From the NCBI GenBank assembly GCA_002337005.1, contig DDFD01000112.1:1-58719 (forward strand): a stretch of 58,719 bases of DNA. The letters are read 5' to 3'. Numbering within the stretch: position 1 is the stretch's first letter; each line of letters starts with the position of its first letter. This document shows positions 26,184 through 34,128 of the stretch, in pieces. The translations under genes were made by a program, and so were the position numbers. This stretch comes from Flavobacteriales bacterium UBA1937. Its GTDB lineage: Bacteria; Bacteroidota; Bacteroidia; Flavobacteriales; Weeksellaceae. A model generated the notes under the pieces. That model saw only the letters and a list, made by a program, of their open reading frames with translations, had not been told where the DNA came from and did not search any database.

Positions 26184-27104
26184 ATGATCTCAATCGTTAT
26201 AGCATATTTTAATAGAAAGAAATTATTTCAATCTACTCTTGAGAGTCTAAAACAATCAAAATGCAAAGAAGATTTTGAAGTAATTGTTGTAGATGATGGC
26301 AGTGATGAGAGTGAACGATTAGAAGAATTGATCGCAAGTTATCCTTTTTTAAAAATTATAAGGTTAAAACAAAAAAACAAATGGTATAATAACTCTTGTA
26401 TCCCTTACAACGAGGGATTTAAAGTAGCAAAAGGAGATAAAATTATCATACAAAATCCCGAGTGTTATCATTTTGATGATATACTTTCCTTTGTTTCTAA
26501 TAATCTAGACTCTACTCAATATTTGAGTTTTGGATGTTTTGCATTAGACAAGCATATAACAGATAGTTGCAAAACCACTTACAATCGAGAAGAAGTTTAT
26601 TTACAAATTAATGATGAATCTAAACATTCTACAAAAAACGGAATGGCATGTTGGTACAATCATTCCATTAAAAGGTCTGAAGCCTATCATTTTTGTACAG
26701 CAATTACCGCAGACAATCTAAAAAAACTGGGAGGTTTTGATGAAATGTACTCTTTAGGTATAGGGTTTGACGACAATGAGTTTGTCCGAAGAGTAAAAAA
26801 ACTTTTACCCATAAAATTTGTAGATAAAGCTATAGTATTACATCAAAACCACTATAATCCTGAATCAAAATCATTTCAAAATAGAAAGTTTGGGAAATTT
26901 TTGTATGATATAAATTATATTATTTATAAACATGATTATTCCGTAAATTTTAACAAAAATCAAAAAACTAGAACCTTAAATTTGAACCAAAAAAAATATT
27001 TCCTATATCCTCGAATTATTTTTAAATTAATAACAATAAAAGAATTTTATCAACTTTTGTACAAAAAATTACGAAAAAAACAAAAAAAACAAAATGCTAT
27101 TTAA
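26184..27104 (+). CDS. Family 2 glycosyltransferase (galactosyltransferase-like C-terminus)
   Basis: A 306-residue GT-A enzyme. ISIVIAYFNRKKLFQSTLESL and VVDDGSDESE open the nucleotide-binding half; IIIQNPECYHFDD replaces the usual DxD with QNPE; LGGFDEMYSLGIGFDDNEFVRRV is the C-terminal motif of galactosyltransferase-like GT2/GT7 enzymes. It overlaps the MBOAT gene by 11 bases. The QNPE variant of the metal site occurs in related enzymes, so loss of activity is not implied. Confidence 0.87.
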   Translation: MISIVIAYFNRKKLFQSTLESLKQSKCKEDFEVIVVDDGSDESERLEELIASYPFLKIIRLKQKNKWYNNSCIPYNEGFKVAKGDKIIIQNPECYHFDDILSFVSNNLDSTQYLSFGCFALDKHITDSCKTTYNREEVYLQINDESKHSTKNGMACWYNHSIKRSEAYHFCTAITADNLKKLGGFDEMYSLGIGFDDNEFVRRVKKLLPIKFVDKAIVLHQNHYNPESKSFQNRKFGKFLYDINYIIYKHDYSVNFNKNQKTRTLNLNQKKYFLYPRIIFKLITIKEFYQLLYKKLRKKQKKQNAI

Positions 27105-28539
27105 CTCAACCAGCTTTGCAATTTTTTTACCAATAGTTTTTATACTTTATTGGTTTTTCACCAATAAAAGTCTTAAACTCCAAAATTTATTGCTTTTAGT
27201 AGCCAGTTATTATTTCTACTCTTGTTGGGATCAGAGGTTTCTTTTTCTACTTTTCTTTTCTACTTTTTTAGACTATTACACAGGTCTTAAAATGGAAGAA
27301 AGTAAAACTAATAATATCAGAAAAATTTGGCTCTGGCTAAGTATTGGAATTAATTTAGGCTTTTTAGGCTTCTTTAAATATTATAATTTTTTTGCAGATA
27401 ACTTCGCAGAATTATTAAAAGGGCTTGGCTTTCAAGTGAATGTATGGACTCTAAAAATAATTCTCCCAGTAGGAATTTCTTTTTACACCTTCCACGGTTT
27501 ATCCTATGTTCTTGACATTTATTTCAAAAGAATTAAAGCAGAAAGAAATTTTGTAGATTATGCCGTATTTGTAAGTTTTTTCCCGCTTTTAGTAGCTGGC
27601 CCAATAGAAAGAGCTACACACCTGCTACCTCAGATTAAAATAAAAAGAGAATTTTCTTATGAAAAAGCAGTGAACGGACTAAGGCAAATTCTCTGGGGAT
27701 TATTCAAAAAAATGGTTATAGCAGACAACTGTGCTGTTTTTGCCAATCAAATATTTGCCAATTCTTCTACAGCTTCAGGAAGTGAACTTGTTTTAGGAGC
27801 TATCTTTTTTACATTTCAAATTTATGGTGATTTTTCTGGATACTCTGATATTGCACTTGGTACAGCTAGACTTTTTGGAATGGATTTACTTAGAAATTTT
27901 GCCTTCCCATATTTCTCTAGAGATATGGCAGAATTCTGGCGAAGATGGCATATTTCATTATCTTCTTGGTTCAAAGATTATTTATATATTCCGCTTGGTG
28001 GTAGTAAAGGTGGTAATTGGATGAGAATCAGAAATACCTTTATAATTTTCTTAGTTTCGGGGTTTTGGCATGGCGCCAACTGGACTTTTATTATCTGGGG
28101 ATTTTTAAATGCTCTTTTTATCATGCCATCTATAATCCTAAAAACCAACAGAAACAATCTAGAAATAGTTGCTATGAATAGACTGATCCCCAGTATAAAA
28201 GATATTTTCAATATTTTGCTTACGTTTAGCTTAACCGTCTTTGCTTGGATATTTTTTAGGGCAGAAGATGTACATCGCGCTATTTCATATATTTTAGGAA
28301 TATTTAAACCTTCTTTGTTTTCTTTTCCTCAATTTAAAAAAGCTGCTTTTGCTACCCTTATTCTCATTGTTTTCTTTATGATAATTGAATGGATGGGCAG
28401 AGAAAATCAATATGCTATAGAAAAAACTTTAATTAAAAAACCTAGAATATTACGTTGGTCTTTTTATGGATTAATTATCATTCTCATTGGTTTATTTTTA
28501 CAAACACACGAAACACCATTTATTTATTTTCAATTCTAA
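27094..28539 (+). CDS. MBOAT-family membrane-bound O-acyltransferase
   Basis: A 481-residue polytopic inner-membrane protein of the AlgI/DltB type, with about ten hydrophobic segments. FWRRWHISLSSWFKDYLYIPLGG (about 281-303) and the catalytic His in SGFWHGANW (about 325) are family hallmarks. These proteins move acyl groups, usually acetyl, across the membrane for attachment to polysaccharide in the periplasm. It overlaps the preceding GT by 11 bases and the following SGNH-like gene by one base, suggesting the two work as a pair, as AlgI does with AlgJ/AlgX. Confidence 0.93.
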   Translation: MLFNSTSFAIFLPIVFILYWFFTNKSLKLQNLLLLVASYYFYSCWDQRFLFLLFFSTFLDYYTGLKMEESKTNNIRKIWLWLSIGINLGFLGFFKYYNFFADNFAELLKGLGFQVNVWTLKIILPVGISFYTFHGLSYVLDIYFKRIKAERNFVDYAVFVSFFPLLVAGPIERATHLLPQIKIKREFSYEKAVNGLRQILWGLFKKMVIADNCAVFANQIFANSSTASGSELVLGAIFFTFQIYGDFSGYSDIALGTARLFGMDLLRNFAFPYFSRDMAEFWRRWHISLSSWFKDYLYIPLGGSKGGNWMRIRNTFIIFLVSGFWHGANWTFIIWGFLNALFIMPSIILKTNRNNLEIVAMNRLIPSIKDIFNILLTFSLTVFAWIFFRAEDVHRAISYILGIFKPSLFSFPQFKKAAFATLILIVFFMIIEWMGRENQYAIEKTLIKKPRILRWSFYGLIIILIGLFLQTHETPFIYFQF

Positions 28540-29474
28540 TGAAGAAATTTATTCTAAATATTCTAAAATTTTTAGCATTTGCCATTCCTTTTTATATAAT
28601 AGGGCTTTGCATTTGGAGTTGGTTATTTCCTCCATTTATGGCAAAGAATGTGAGAAGTAATATTGCAGCATATGGGCACTTCTTTTCTAGATCTAGAGAT
28701 GCAGAAAATATTAAAAATCCAGACATATTGATTCTAGGTTCTTCACACGCATACAGGGGTTTTGACACCAGAGTTTTTTCCAATGCAGGAATTTCTGCAT
28801 TTAATTTTGGCTCCAGTTCTCAATCTCCTATTAATAGTCAGGTATTACTGAAGCAATATCTTCATCAAATAAAACCTAAATTAGTGGTTTATGAAGTCTA
28901 TCCAGGTACACTCTCTTTAGATGGCGTAGAAAGTTCGCTAGATATATTAAGCAATGGCAAAATTGATAAAAACTCTCTAGAAATGTCTCTTAAAACAAAC
29001 AATTTTCTCACATACAATACGCTTTTTTATGGATATTTTAGGCAAATTTTCAATTTAAATAAAAATATAAAAGAACCTGTCAAACAAAATGATGATTTCT
29101 ATATAAAAGGAGGCGGATATGTAGAAACTACATATAGAAAATATAAACCAGAGATTCTAAAAAAAACGAAATGGGAGGTTAACCCATCTCAAATAGATGC
29201 CCTAAAAGAAAATATTGCAATTCTGAATGATAGTAAAATACCATTTATTCTAGTTCAAGCGCCGATTACCAAAACGCTATATAATTCTAAAACCAACAAT
29301 CAAGAAATAGAAAATTTGCTCCAAAAATTAGGCAATTACAAAAATTTTCAAAACGAATTAAATTTAAATGACGAAAAAGATTTTTACGACAACAACCACC
29401 TCAATCAAGAAGCAGTTGTAAAATTTAATCTTAAATTTATTGAATATTTAAAATCCCAAAACATTCGTTTCTAA
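28539..29474 (+). CDS. Membrane-anchored SGNH-like O-acetyltransferase partner
   Basis: A 311-residue protein with one N-terminal membrane helix (about 5-27) and an outside domain. ILGSSHAYRGF around residue 67-70 is the GxSH nucleophile block and DNNHLN around 284-287 is the Asp-x-x-His of SGNH hydrolases, as in AlgJ/AlgX and DltD-like proteins. The ATG at 28539 overlaps the MBOAT stop; a longer upstream frame exists but has no support. It probably takes the acetyl group passed by the MBOAT protein and places it on the sugar chain. Confidence 0.8.
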   Translation: MKKFILNILKFLAFAIPFYIIGLCIWSWLFPPFMAKNVRSNIAAYGHFFSRSRDAENIKNPDILILGSSHAYRGFDTRVFSNAGISAFNFGSSSQSPINSQVLLKQYLHQIKPKLVVYEVYPGTLSLDGVESSLDILSNGKIDKNSLEMSLKTNNFLTYNTLFYGYFRQIFNLNKNIKEPVKQNDDFYIKGGGYVETTYRKYKPEILKKTKWEVNPSQIDALKENIAILNDSKIPFILVQAPITKTLYNSKTNNQEIENLLQKLGNYKNFQNELNLNDEKDFYDNNHLNQEAVVKFNLKFIEYLKSQNIRF

Positions 29475-29476
29475 AA

Positions 29477-30631
29477 ATGCAAAAAAAAAAAATACTCATC
29501 AGAATAGGTTCTCTACGCCACGGTGGCGCAGAAAAAGTTTTGGTGACTTTTCTCAAAAACCTTCCAAAGGATAAATACGAAATAGATTTATTGCTCAATC
29601 TATATTCTGGGAAATACCTATCCGAAGTTCCCGATTGGATTAATGTACGCTACCTAAACAAAGGAGAAATGATTACCACCAATCGTTTACAAGACCTTCC
29701 CGAAAAAATATTTAGAGTTTCGTACCAAGGATTATTGAAAAAAATTCCCAAAATTTTATATTACTCCATTCTCAAAAACAAAAAATATGATGTAGAATTT
29801 GCCGCCATACATGGGATGAGAGACGAAATTCTAAATTCTCCGATTGCTTCATCTAAAAAAATAGTTTGGATTCATAATGATCTTACCAAAACAGAATTTC
29901 ACCATTATACGGATGATGAATTTAGAAAATTCTTTGGTTTTGATAAAATCATGGTGATTTCTGAGAAAATTCAAAAAGATTTTGAAAAATTAGCCAAAAA
30001 CGAAGCTGAAAAATCTAAAATTTTGAGGATTTATAATCCGATTGATACAGAAGAAATTCTTACGAAGTCGGAAGTCGGAAGTCGGAAGTCGGAAGAAAAA
30101 AGCGTTGAGCCAATTTTTGTAAGCGTAGGAACCGTTTTTCCACAAAAAGGTTTTGATAGATTCCTAAAAGTGCACAAAAAACTATTAGAAGAAGGTTATC
30201 CTCATAAAATTCAGATTATAGGTGATGGTTATGATTTTGAGAATATTAAAAACTTAAAAACAGAATTGGGAGTAGATAAAACTACAGAAATGTTTGGTTT
30301 TACAGACAATCCTTATCCTTATTTCAAAGCAGCAGATTTTTATGTTTTAAGCTCTAGATACGAAGGTTTTCCTACTGTTTTATTTGAAGCGATTACACTC
30401 AGAAAAAACATTATCGCCACAGAAGTTTCTGGAGTAAATGAAATGTTAGAAAACGGAAAACTTGGTTTGATTGTTGAAAATTCTGAAGAAGGAATTTACC
30501 AAGGAATGAAAAAAGCATTGACCAATCCTGAGAGTTTTTCTGTATATCAAGAAAACCTTAAAGACTATCAAATGCCATTCAATCTAAAAAATTCTGTGAA
30601 TAAAATTATGAAAATTATTGATGAATTATAA
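29477..30631 (+). CDS. Family 4 glycosyltransferase, possibly phase variable
   Basis: A 384-residue GT-B enzyme: RIGSLRHGGAEKVLVTFLKNL at the N-terminus; SVGTVFPQKGFDRFL, IIGDGYDFENI, SRYEGFPTVLFEAITL (EX7E, about 295-303) and ATEVSGVNEML in the donor domain. It is a paralogue of 21904-23070. Two simple repeats are in frame: A12 at 29481-29492 encoding Lys codons just after ATG, and 4.6 copies of GAAGTCG at 30064-30095, encoding a Ser/Lys/Glu-rich linker between the two domains. A change of one unit in either would break the frame. Confidence 0.92.
   Translation: MQKKKILIRIGSLRHGGAEKVLVTFLKNLPKDKYEIDLLLNLYSGKYLSEVPDWINVRYLNKGEMITTNRLQDLPEKIFRVSYQGLLKKIPKILYYSILKNKKYDVEFAAIHGMRDEILNSPIASSKKIVWIHNDLTKTEFHHYTDDEFRKFFGFDKIMVISEKIQKDFEKLAKNEAEKSKILRIYNPIDTEEILTKSEVGSRKSEEKSVEPIFVSVGTVFPQKGFDRFLKVHKKLLEEGYPHKIQIIGDGYDFENIKNLKTELGVDKTTEMFGFTDNPYPYFKAADFYVLSSRYEGFPTVLFEAITLRKNIIATEVSGVNEMLENGKLGLIVENSEEGIYQGMKKALTNPESFSVYQENLKDYQMPFNLKNSVNKIMKIIDEL
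29481..29492 (+). repeat. A12 homopolymer inside the GT4 start region
   Basis: Twelve A residues follow ATGC directly at codons 2-6. This is the longest homopolymer I noticed inside a coding sequence in the window and a likely slippage site. Confidence 0.85.
30064..30095 (+). repeat. Heptanucleotide tandem repeat (GAAGTCG)4.6
   Basis: Four perfect GAAGTCG units (30064-30091) plus GAAG. A seven-base unit is not a multiple of three, so gain or loss of one or two copies shifts the reading frame of the GT4 gene, and three copies would restore it. It falls in the inter-domain linker, where extra residues are tolerated. Confidence 0.92.
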
Positions 30632-30652
30632 ATCTTTTTTCTTTTATCTTTG
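30618..30652 (+). promoter_or_regulatory. Promoter of the hexapeptide acetyltransferase gene
   Basis: TTG at 30618-30620, a 24-base spacer and TATCTTTG at 30645-30652. The -7 box ends five bases before the ATG at 30658, so the transcript probably begins at or next to the start codon. Confidence 0.5.
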
Positions 30653-30657
30653 TTCTA

Positions 30658-31218
30658 ATGTCTGAAAAAACAATCATCCAAAAAGATTTTTACAGAGAAA
30701 GCGGAAAATGGCTTTCTAGAACAGAAATTTGGGCAAAATGTATCAATCCGAATTTGCATTATGTTTATATTCTAAGAAAATGCCAAAACCACTCTAAAAA
30801 ATCAATTTTAGGAATTTTTTGGAGATTTGTATTAAGACACCACCAGATTAAATATGGTTTTCAAATTTATCCCGAAACGCAAATAGGAGAAGGTTTTTAC
30901 CTAGGACATTGGGGAACTGTAGTCATTAACCCGAAAACCAAAATTGGTAAAAATTGTAACATTGCACAGGGCGTAACCATAGCACAGGCCAATCGTGGCA
31001 AAAACGAAGGCGTACCAGAAATAGGAAACGAAGTCTGGATTGGACCTAATGCTGTGATTGTAGGCAATATAAAAATAGGAAGCAACGTACTTATTGCTCC
31101 GAACGCTTATCTTAATACCGATGTTCCTAGTAATTCTATTGTGATAGGAAACCCTGCGGAAATCATCTCAAAAGACACAGCTACAGAAGGCTACATTAAT
31201 CATAAGATTGACTATTAA
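30658..31218 (+). CDS. Serine acetyltransferase-like hexapeptide O-acetyltransferase
   Basis: A 186-residue left-handed beta-helix protein. The helical N-terminal part is short compared with CysE, and the C-terminal domain has YLGHWGTVVINPKTKIGKN with the catalytic His, GVTIAQANRGKNEGVPEIG and NEVWIGPNAVIVG. Truncated CysE-like proteins of this type commonly O-acetylate colanic acid and other surface polysaccharides, and the location at the end of the locus favours that over cysteine synthesis. It has its own promoter and no downstream gene within 100 bases. Confidence 0.82.
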   Translation: MSEKTIIQKDFYRESGKWLSRTEIWAKCINPNLHYVYILRKCQNHSKKSILGIFWRFVLRHHQIKYGFQIYPETQIGEGFYLGHWGTVVINPKTKIGKNCNIAQGVTIAQANRGKNEGVPEIGNEVWIGPNAVIVGNIKIGSNVLIAPNAYLNTDVPSNSIVIGNPAEIISKDTATEGYINHKIDY

Positions 31219-31326
31219 AATTTTGTTAAAAACTATTCATAAAATAGTATAGGAATAATTTTTGTTTATTTTTACAAAAAAAATAGATATTGTATTTTAA
31301 TATCTTTAGGGTTATATACAAAAACA

Positions 31327-32010
31327 ATGGCAAGGAGTTATAAAAACATTTTCGAAAACAACCAAAAATGGATTGAAGAAAAACTCGGTCAAGATGCTGA
31401 TTTTTTTAAAAAACTAGCAGAAGGACAAGCTCCTGAATACCTCTATATAGGCTGTAGTGATTCTAGAGCAACAGCAGAGGAACTAATGGGGATGAAACCT
31501 GGTGAAGTTTTTGTGCATAGAAACATTGCCAATGTGGTAAACACATTAGATATGAGCTCTACCGCAGTTATACAATATGCTGTACAACACCTAAAAGTTA
31601 AACACATTATTGTATGCGGACATTACGGTTGTGGTGGTGTAAAAGCGGCAATGACCCCTCAAGATTTCGGGTTAATGAATCCTTGGCTCAGAACCATAAG
31701 AGATGTTTACAGACTGCACCAAGCAGAACTAGATGAGATAAAAGATGAGCAAAAAAAGTATGACAGACTTATTGAGCTCAATGTACAAGAGCAATGCATT
31801 AATGTTATTAAAATGGCAGTGGTACAAGAAAGATATATCCTAGACCACTATCCTATCGTGCACGGTTTAGTTTTTGATTTAAAAACAGGTAAACTTATAG
31901 ACCTAGAAATAGATTTTGAAAAAATATTAAAAGATATTCAAAAGGTATATGACCTTACCGATTCAGATTGGGTAATGAGCAGAAAGAATAATAAAAATTT
32001 TAAAGATTAA
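31327..32010 (+). CDS. Beta-class carbonic anhydrase
   Basis: Interconverts CO2 and bicarbonate. The 227-residue protein has zinc ligands Cys43 (in CSDSR), His99 and Cys102 (in GHYGCGG), with the Asp45-Arg47 dyad, and no signal peptide, so it is cytoplasmic. DFGLMNPWLRTIRDVYR and EQCINVI are typical of plant-like/Can beta-CAs. It opens a cluster with a small membrane protein, a SulP transporter and a second beta-CA. Confidence 0.95.
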   Translation: MARSYKNIFENNQKWIEEKLGQDADFFKKLAEGQAPEYLYIGCSDSRATAEELMGMKPGEVFVHRNIANVVNTLDMSSTAVIQYAVQHLKVKHIIVCGHYGCGGVKAAMTPQDFGLMNPWLRTIRDVYRLHQAELDEIKDEQKKYDRLIELNVQEQCINVIKMAVVQERYILDHYPIVHGLVFDLKTGKLIDLEIDFEKILKDIQKVYDLTDSDWVMSRKNNKNFKD

Positions 32011-32035
32011 AACCATCAATACACTACTAAAATAT

Positions 32036-32323
32036 ATGGGCATGTTTACGTTGGCAATTTTTGTCAACTTTACTGTTTTGCCTAGTTTAGCAGTGATGTT
32101 TGATTGGGATATTTCTACGCTTAATAATAACATTTCTGAGGAAGAAGTAAAAAGTAATATTGCTAATTTTAACGAAAAATTCCCTCCTAGTCCTTATAAA
32201 GTTAATGACTATATTCTACAAAGAATTATATCTAAAGGCAAGAAAACAAATTTTGACCAAAATGATGTTTCAATACATTTAAGTCCTTTTATTTCTATAT
32301 TTTCTCCGCCTCCAGAAGTTTAA
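32036..32323 (+). CDS. Small hypothetical protein of the carbonate cluster
   Basis: A 95-residue protein of unknown function. The first 20 residues (MFTLAIFVNFTVLPSLAVMF) form one hydrophobic segment that could be a signal anchor. The rest is soluble, with PPSPYKVNDYILQRI and ending ISIFSPPPEV. It lies 25 bases after the carbonic anhydrase and 109 bases before the SulP gene. The codon use looks like its neighbours, so I accept it as real, but nothing points to a biochemical role beyond the context. Confidence 0.6.
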   Translation: MGMFTLAIFVNFTVLPSLAVMFDWDISTLNNNISEEEVKSNIANFNEKFPPSPYKVNDYILQRIISKGKKTNFDQNDVSIHLSPFISIFSPPPEV

Positions 32324-32369
32324 TTAAATATTTCATTGCAATTATTGAATTCTAGTTGCAAGGATAACT

Positions 32370-32394
32370 GTGCCTATATATTAGATATAAGCAC
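32370..32394. promoter_or_regulatory. Imperfect palindrome upstream of the SulP gene
   Basis: GTGCCTATAT (32370-32379) and ATATAAGCAC (32385-32394) pair except at one position around a five-base centre. It is 39 bases before the SulP start, where an operator could act. No regulator gene is adjacent. Confidence 0.35.
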
Positions 32395-32432
32395 ATTGTC
32401 ACGCATATAAATTATTTAATTAAACTAAAAAA

Positions 32433-34022
32433 ATGAAAAATAAAACGTCTTTTTTAACAGACATTAAACAAAATTTACCTTCAGGATTAGTCGTATTTTT
32501 AGTTGCACTACCATTATGTTTAGGTATTGCTCTAGCATCTGGCGCACCACCATTATCCGGGATTATTGCAGGGATTGTAGGCGGATTAGTCATTGGCTTT
32601 TTAAGTAATTCACATATTTCTGTATCTGGCCCTGCTGCTGGTTTAGCCGCCATCGTATTGGCAGGCATTTCAGATTTAGGAAGCTTTGAACTATTTTTGG
32701 TAGCTGGTATTATTGCTGGTGTTATCCAATTGATTCTAGGGTTCGTAAGAGCGGGTAGTATTTCTAATTATTTTCCCAATAATGTAATAGAAGGAATGCT
32801 TGCTGGTATTGGCATTATTATCATTCTAAAGCAAATTCCGCACGCTATAGGTTATGATAAAGATTTTGAGGGAAACCAAAGAATTTTTGATGGATTCAAC
32901 CTTACAGAATATGTAACTAACCTCAGTAATGCCATTTCATTTGGAGCTATCGTGATTACTCTTGTATCTCTTGCTATATTATTGACTTGGGAAAAAACAC
33001 CTGCGCTCAAAAAAATAAAAATGCTACCTGGTGCATTGGTGGCTGTAGCAGTAGGAATTTTACTGAACGAAGTTTTTAAAGGAAGTTCTCTAGAAATTGC
33101 CAAAGAACATTTGGTAACATTGCCTGTTCCAGAATCTGCCGAAGATTTTAAAAACCTTATTACCTTCCCTGATTTTACAGGATTTATGAACCCTAAAGTT
33201 TGGCTTTTGGGCGCTACAATTGCAATAGTAGCATCTATAGAAACGCTACTTTGTATAGAAGCTTCTGATAGAATGGATGTTCACAAAAGAATCACTGACA
33301 CCAATTTAGAACTCAAAGCCCAAGGAATAGGAAACCTAATTTCTTCATTTATTGGGGGGCTACCTATGACTTCTGTGGTCGTAAGATCATCTGCTAATGC
33401 TAATGCTGGTGCTACCAGTAAGACATCTGCTATCATACACGGTATTTTTATGCTAATCTGCGTTCTTACCATTCCTTTTTTATTAAATAAAATTCCTTTA
33501 GCTACATTGGCGGCAGTTTTACTTTTGGTAGGCTACAAATTAGCAAGCCCTTCTAAATTAAAACATTTTTGGGCAAAAGGAAAATATCAGTTCCTGCCTT
33601 TTATTGCCACGCTAGTTGCTGTTGTTGCGCTAGACCTTTTAAAAGGAGTTGCTATAGGAATTGCTTTTTCTATTTTTTATTTATTACAAGGAAACATGAA
33701 AAGAGCCTATTATTTCAGTAGAGAAGAACTAGAAGAAGCGGAAGAAATTAAAATAGACTTAGCGGAAGAAGTTTCTTTCCTTAACAAAGCTGCCATCAAA
33801 AAAACGCTTAAAAATATAGAACCTAATTCTAAAGTAATTATTAACGCAAGAAAAACATCTTATATATCTGATGACATTCTAGAAATGATAGAAGATTTTG
33901 CCAACGTAAGAGCTATAGAAGAAAATATAGACGTAAGTCTAGAAGGTTTTAAAACTTCTTACAAAGACTATGAAACCGACCAACATTCTCATGTAAAAAT
34001 TACACACAGAAGAGCAATTTAA
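32433..34022 (+). CDS. SulP-family anion transporter, probably bicarbonate
   Basis: A 529-residue inner-membrane protein. DIKQNLPSGLVVFLVALPLCLGIALASG opens the SLC26/SulP core, SGPAAGLAAIV and IEGMLAGIGIIIILKQIPHA follow, and about 12-14 membrane segments reach residue 420. A cytoplasmic STAS-like domain (IKIDLAEEVSFLNKAAIKKTL, NARKTSYISDDILEMI) fills the C-terminus. The family carries sulfate, bicarbonate or other anions. Flanking carbonic anhydrases argue for bicarbonate, as in BicA-type systems and SulP-CA fusions; this is inference. Confidence 0.9.
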   Translation: MKNKTSFLTDIKQNLPSGLVVFLVALPLCLGIALASGAPPLSGIIAGIVGGLVIGFLSNSHISVSGPAAGLAAIVLAGISDLGSFELFLVAGIIAGVIQLILGFVRAGSISNYFPNNVIEGMLAGIGIIIILKQIPHAIGYDKDFEGNQRIFDGFNLTEYVTNLSNAISFGAIVITLVSLAILLTWEKTPALKKIKMLPGALVAVAVGILLNEVFKGSSLEIAKEHLVTLPVPESAEDFKNLITFPDFTGFMNPKVWLLGATIAIVASIETLLCIEASDRMDVHKRITDTNLELKAQGIGNLISSFIGGLPMTSVVVRSSANANAGATSKTSAIIHGIFMLICVLTIPFLLNKIPLATLAAVLLLVGYKLASPSKLKHFWAKGKYQFLPFIATLVAVVALDLLKGVAIGIAFSIFYLLQGNMKRAYYFSREELEEAEEIKIDLAEEVSFLNKAAIKKTLKNIEPNSKVIINARKTSYISDDILEMIEDFANVRAIEENIDVSLEGFKTSYKDYETDQHSHVKITHRRAI

Positions 34023-34128
34023 TTGAAAATGGAAAGTTGAAAATTGAAAAATTATTCTCACTGAGATTAAAGAATTTTTAATTAAAAAAATCTAAAATTT
34101 ATAATTTATAATCTAAAATTTAAAAAAT
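34023..34128. repeat. AT-rich repeats between the SulP and second carbonic anhydrase genes
   Basis: This 106-base gap holds tandem-like GAAAATGGAAAGTTGAAAA copies and two copies of AATCTAAAATTT separated by TATAATTTAT. No gene or promoter box is evident. Confidence 0.4.

Noticed and set aside
28455..28538. 28-residue N-terminal extension of the SGNH-like protein
   Set aside because: It lies inside the MBOAT gene and would spoil the membrane anchor; the ATG overlapping the MBOAT stop is preferred.
30064..30095. CRISPR-like array
   Set aside because: Units are seven bases and contiguous, without spacers; it is a simple tandem repeat within a gene.
30658..31218. Cysteine biosynthesis cysE
   Set aside because: The N-terminal CysE helical domain is short and there is no cysK nearby; a polysaccharide acetyltransferase fits the context better, though serine acetylation is not excluded.
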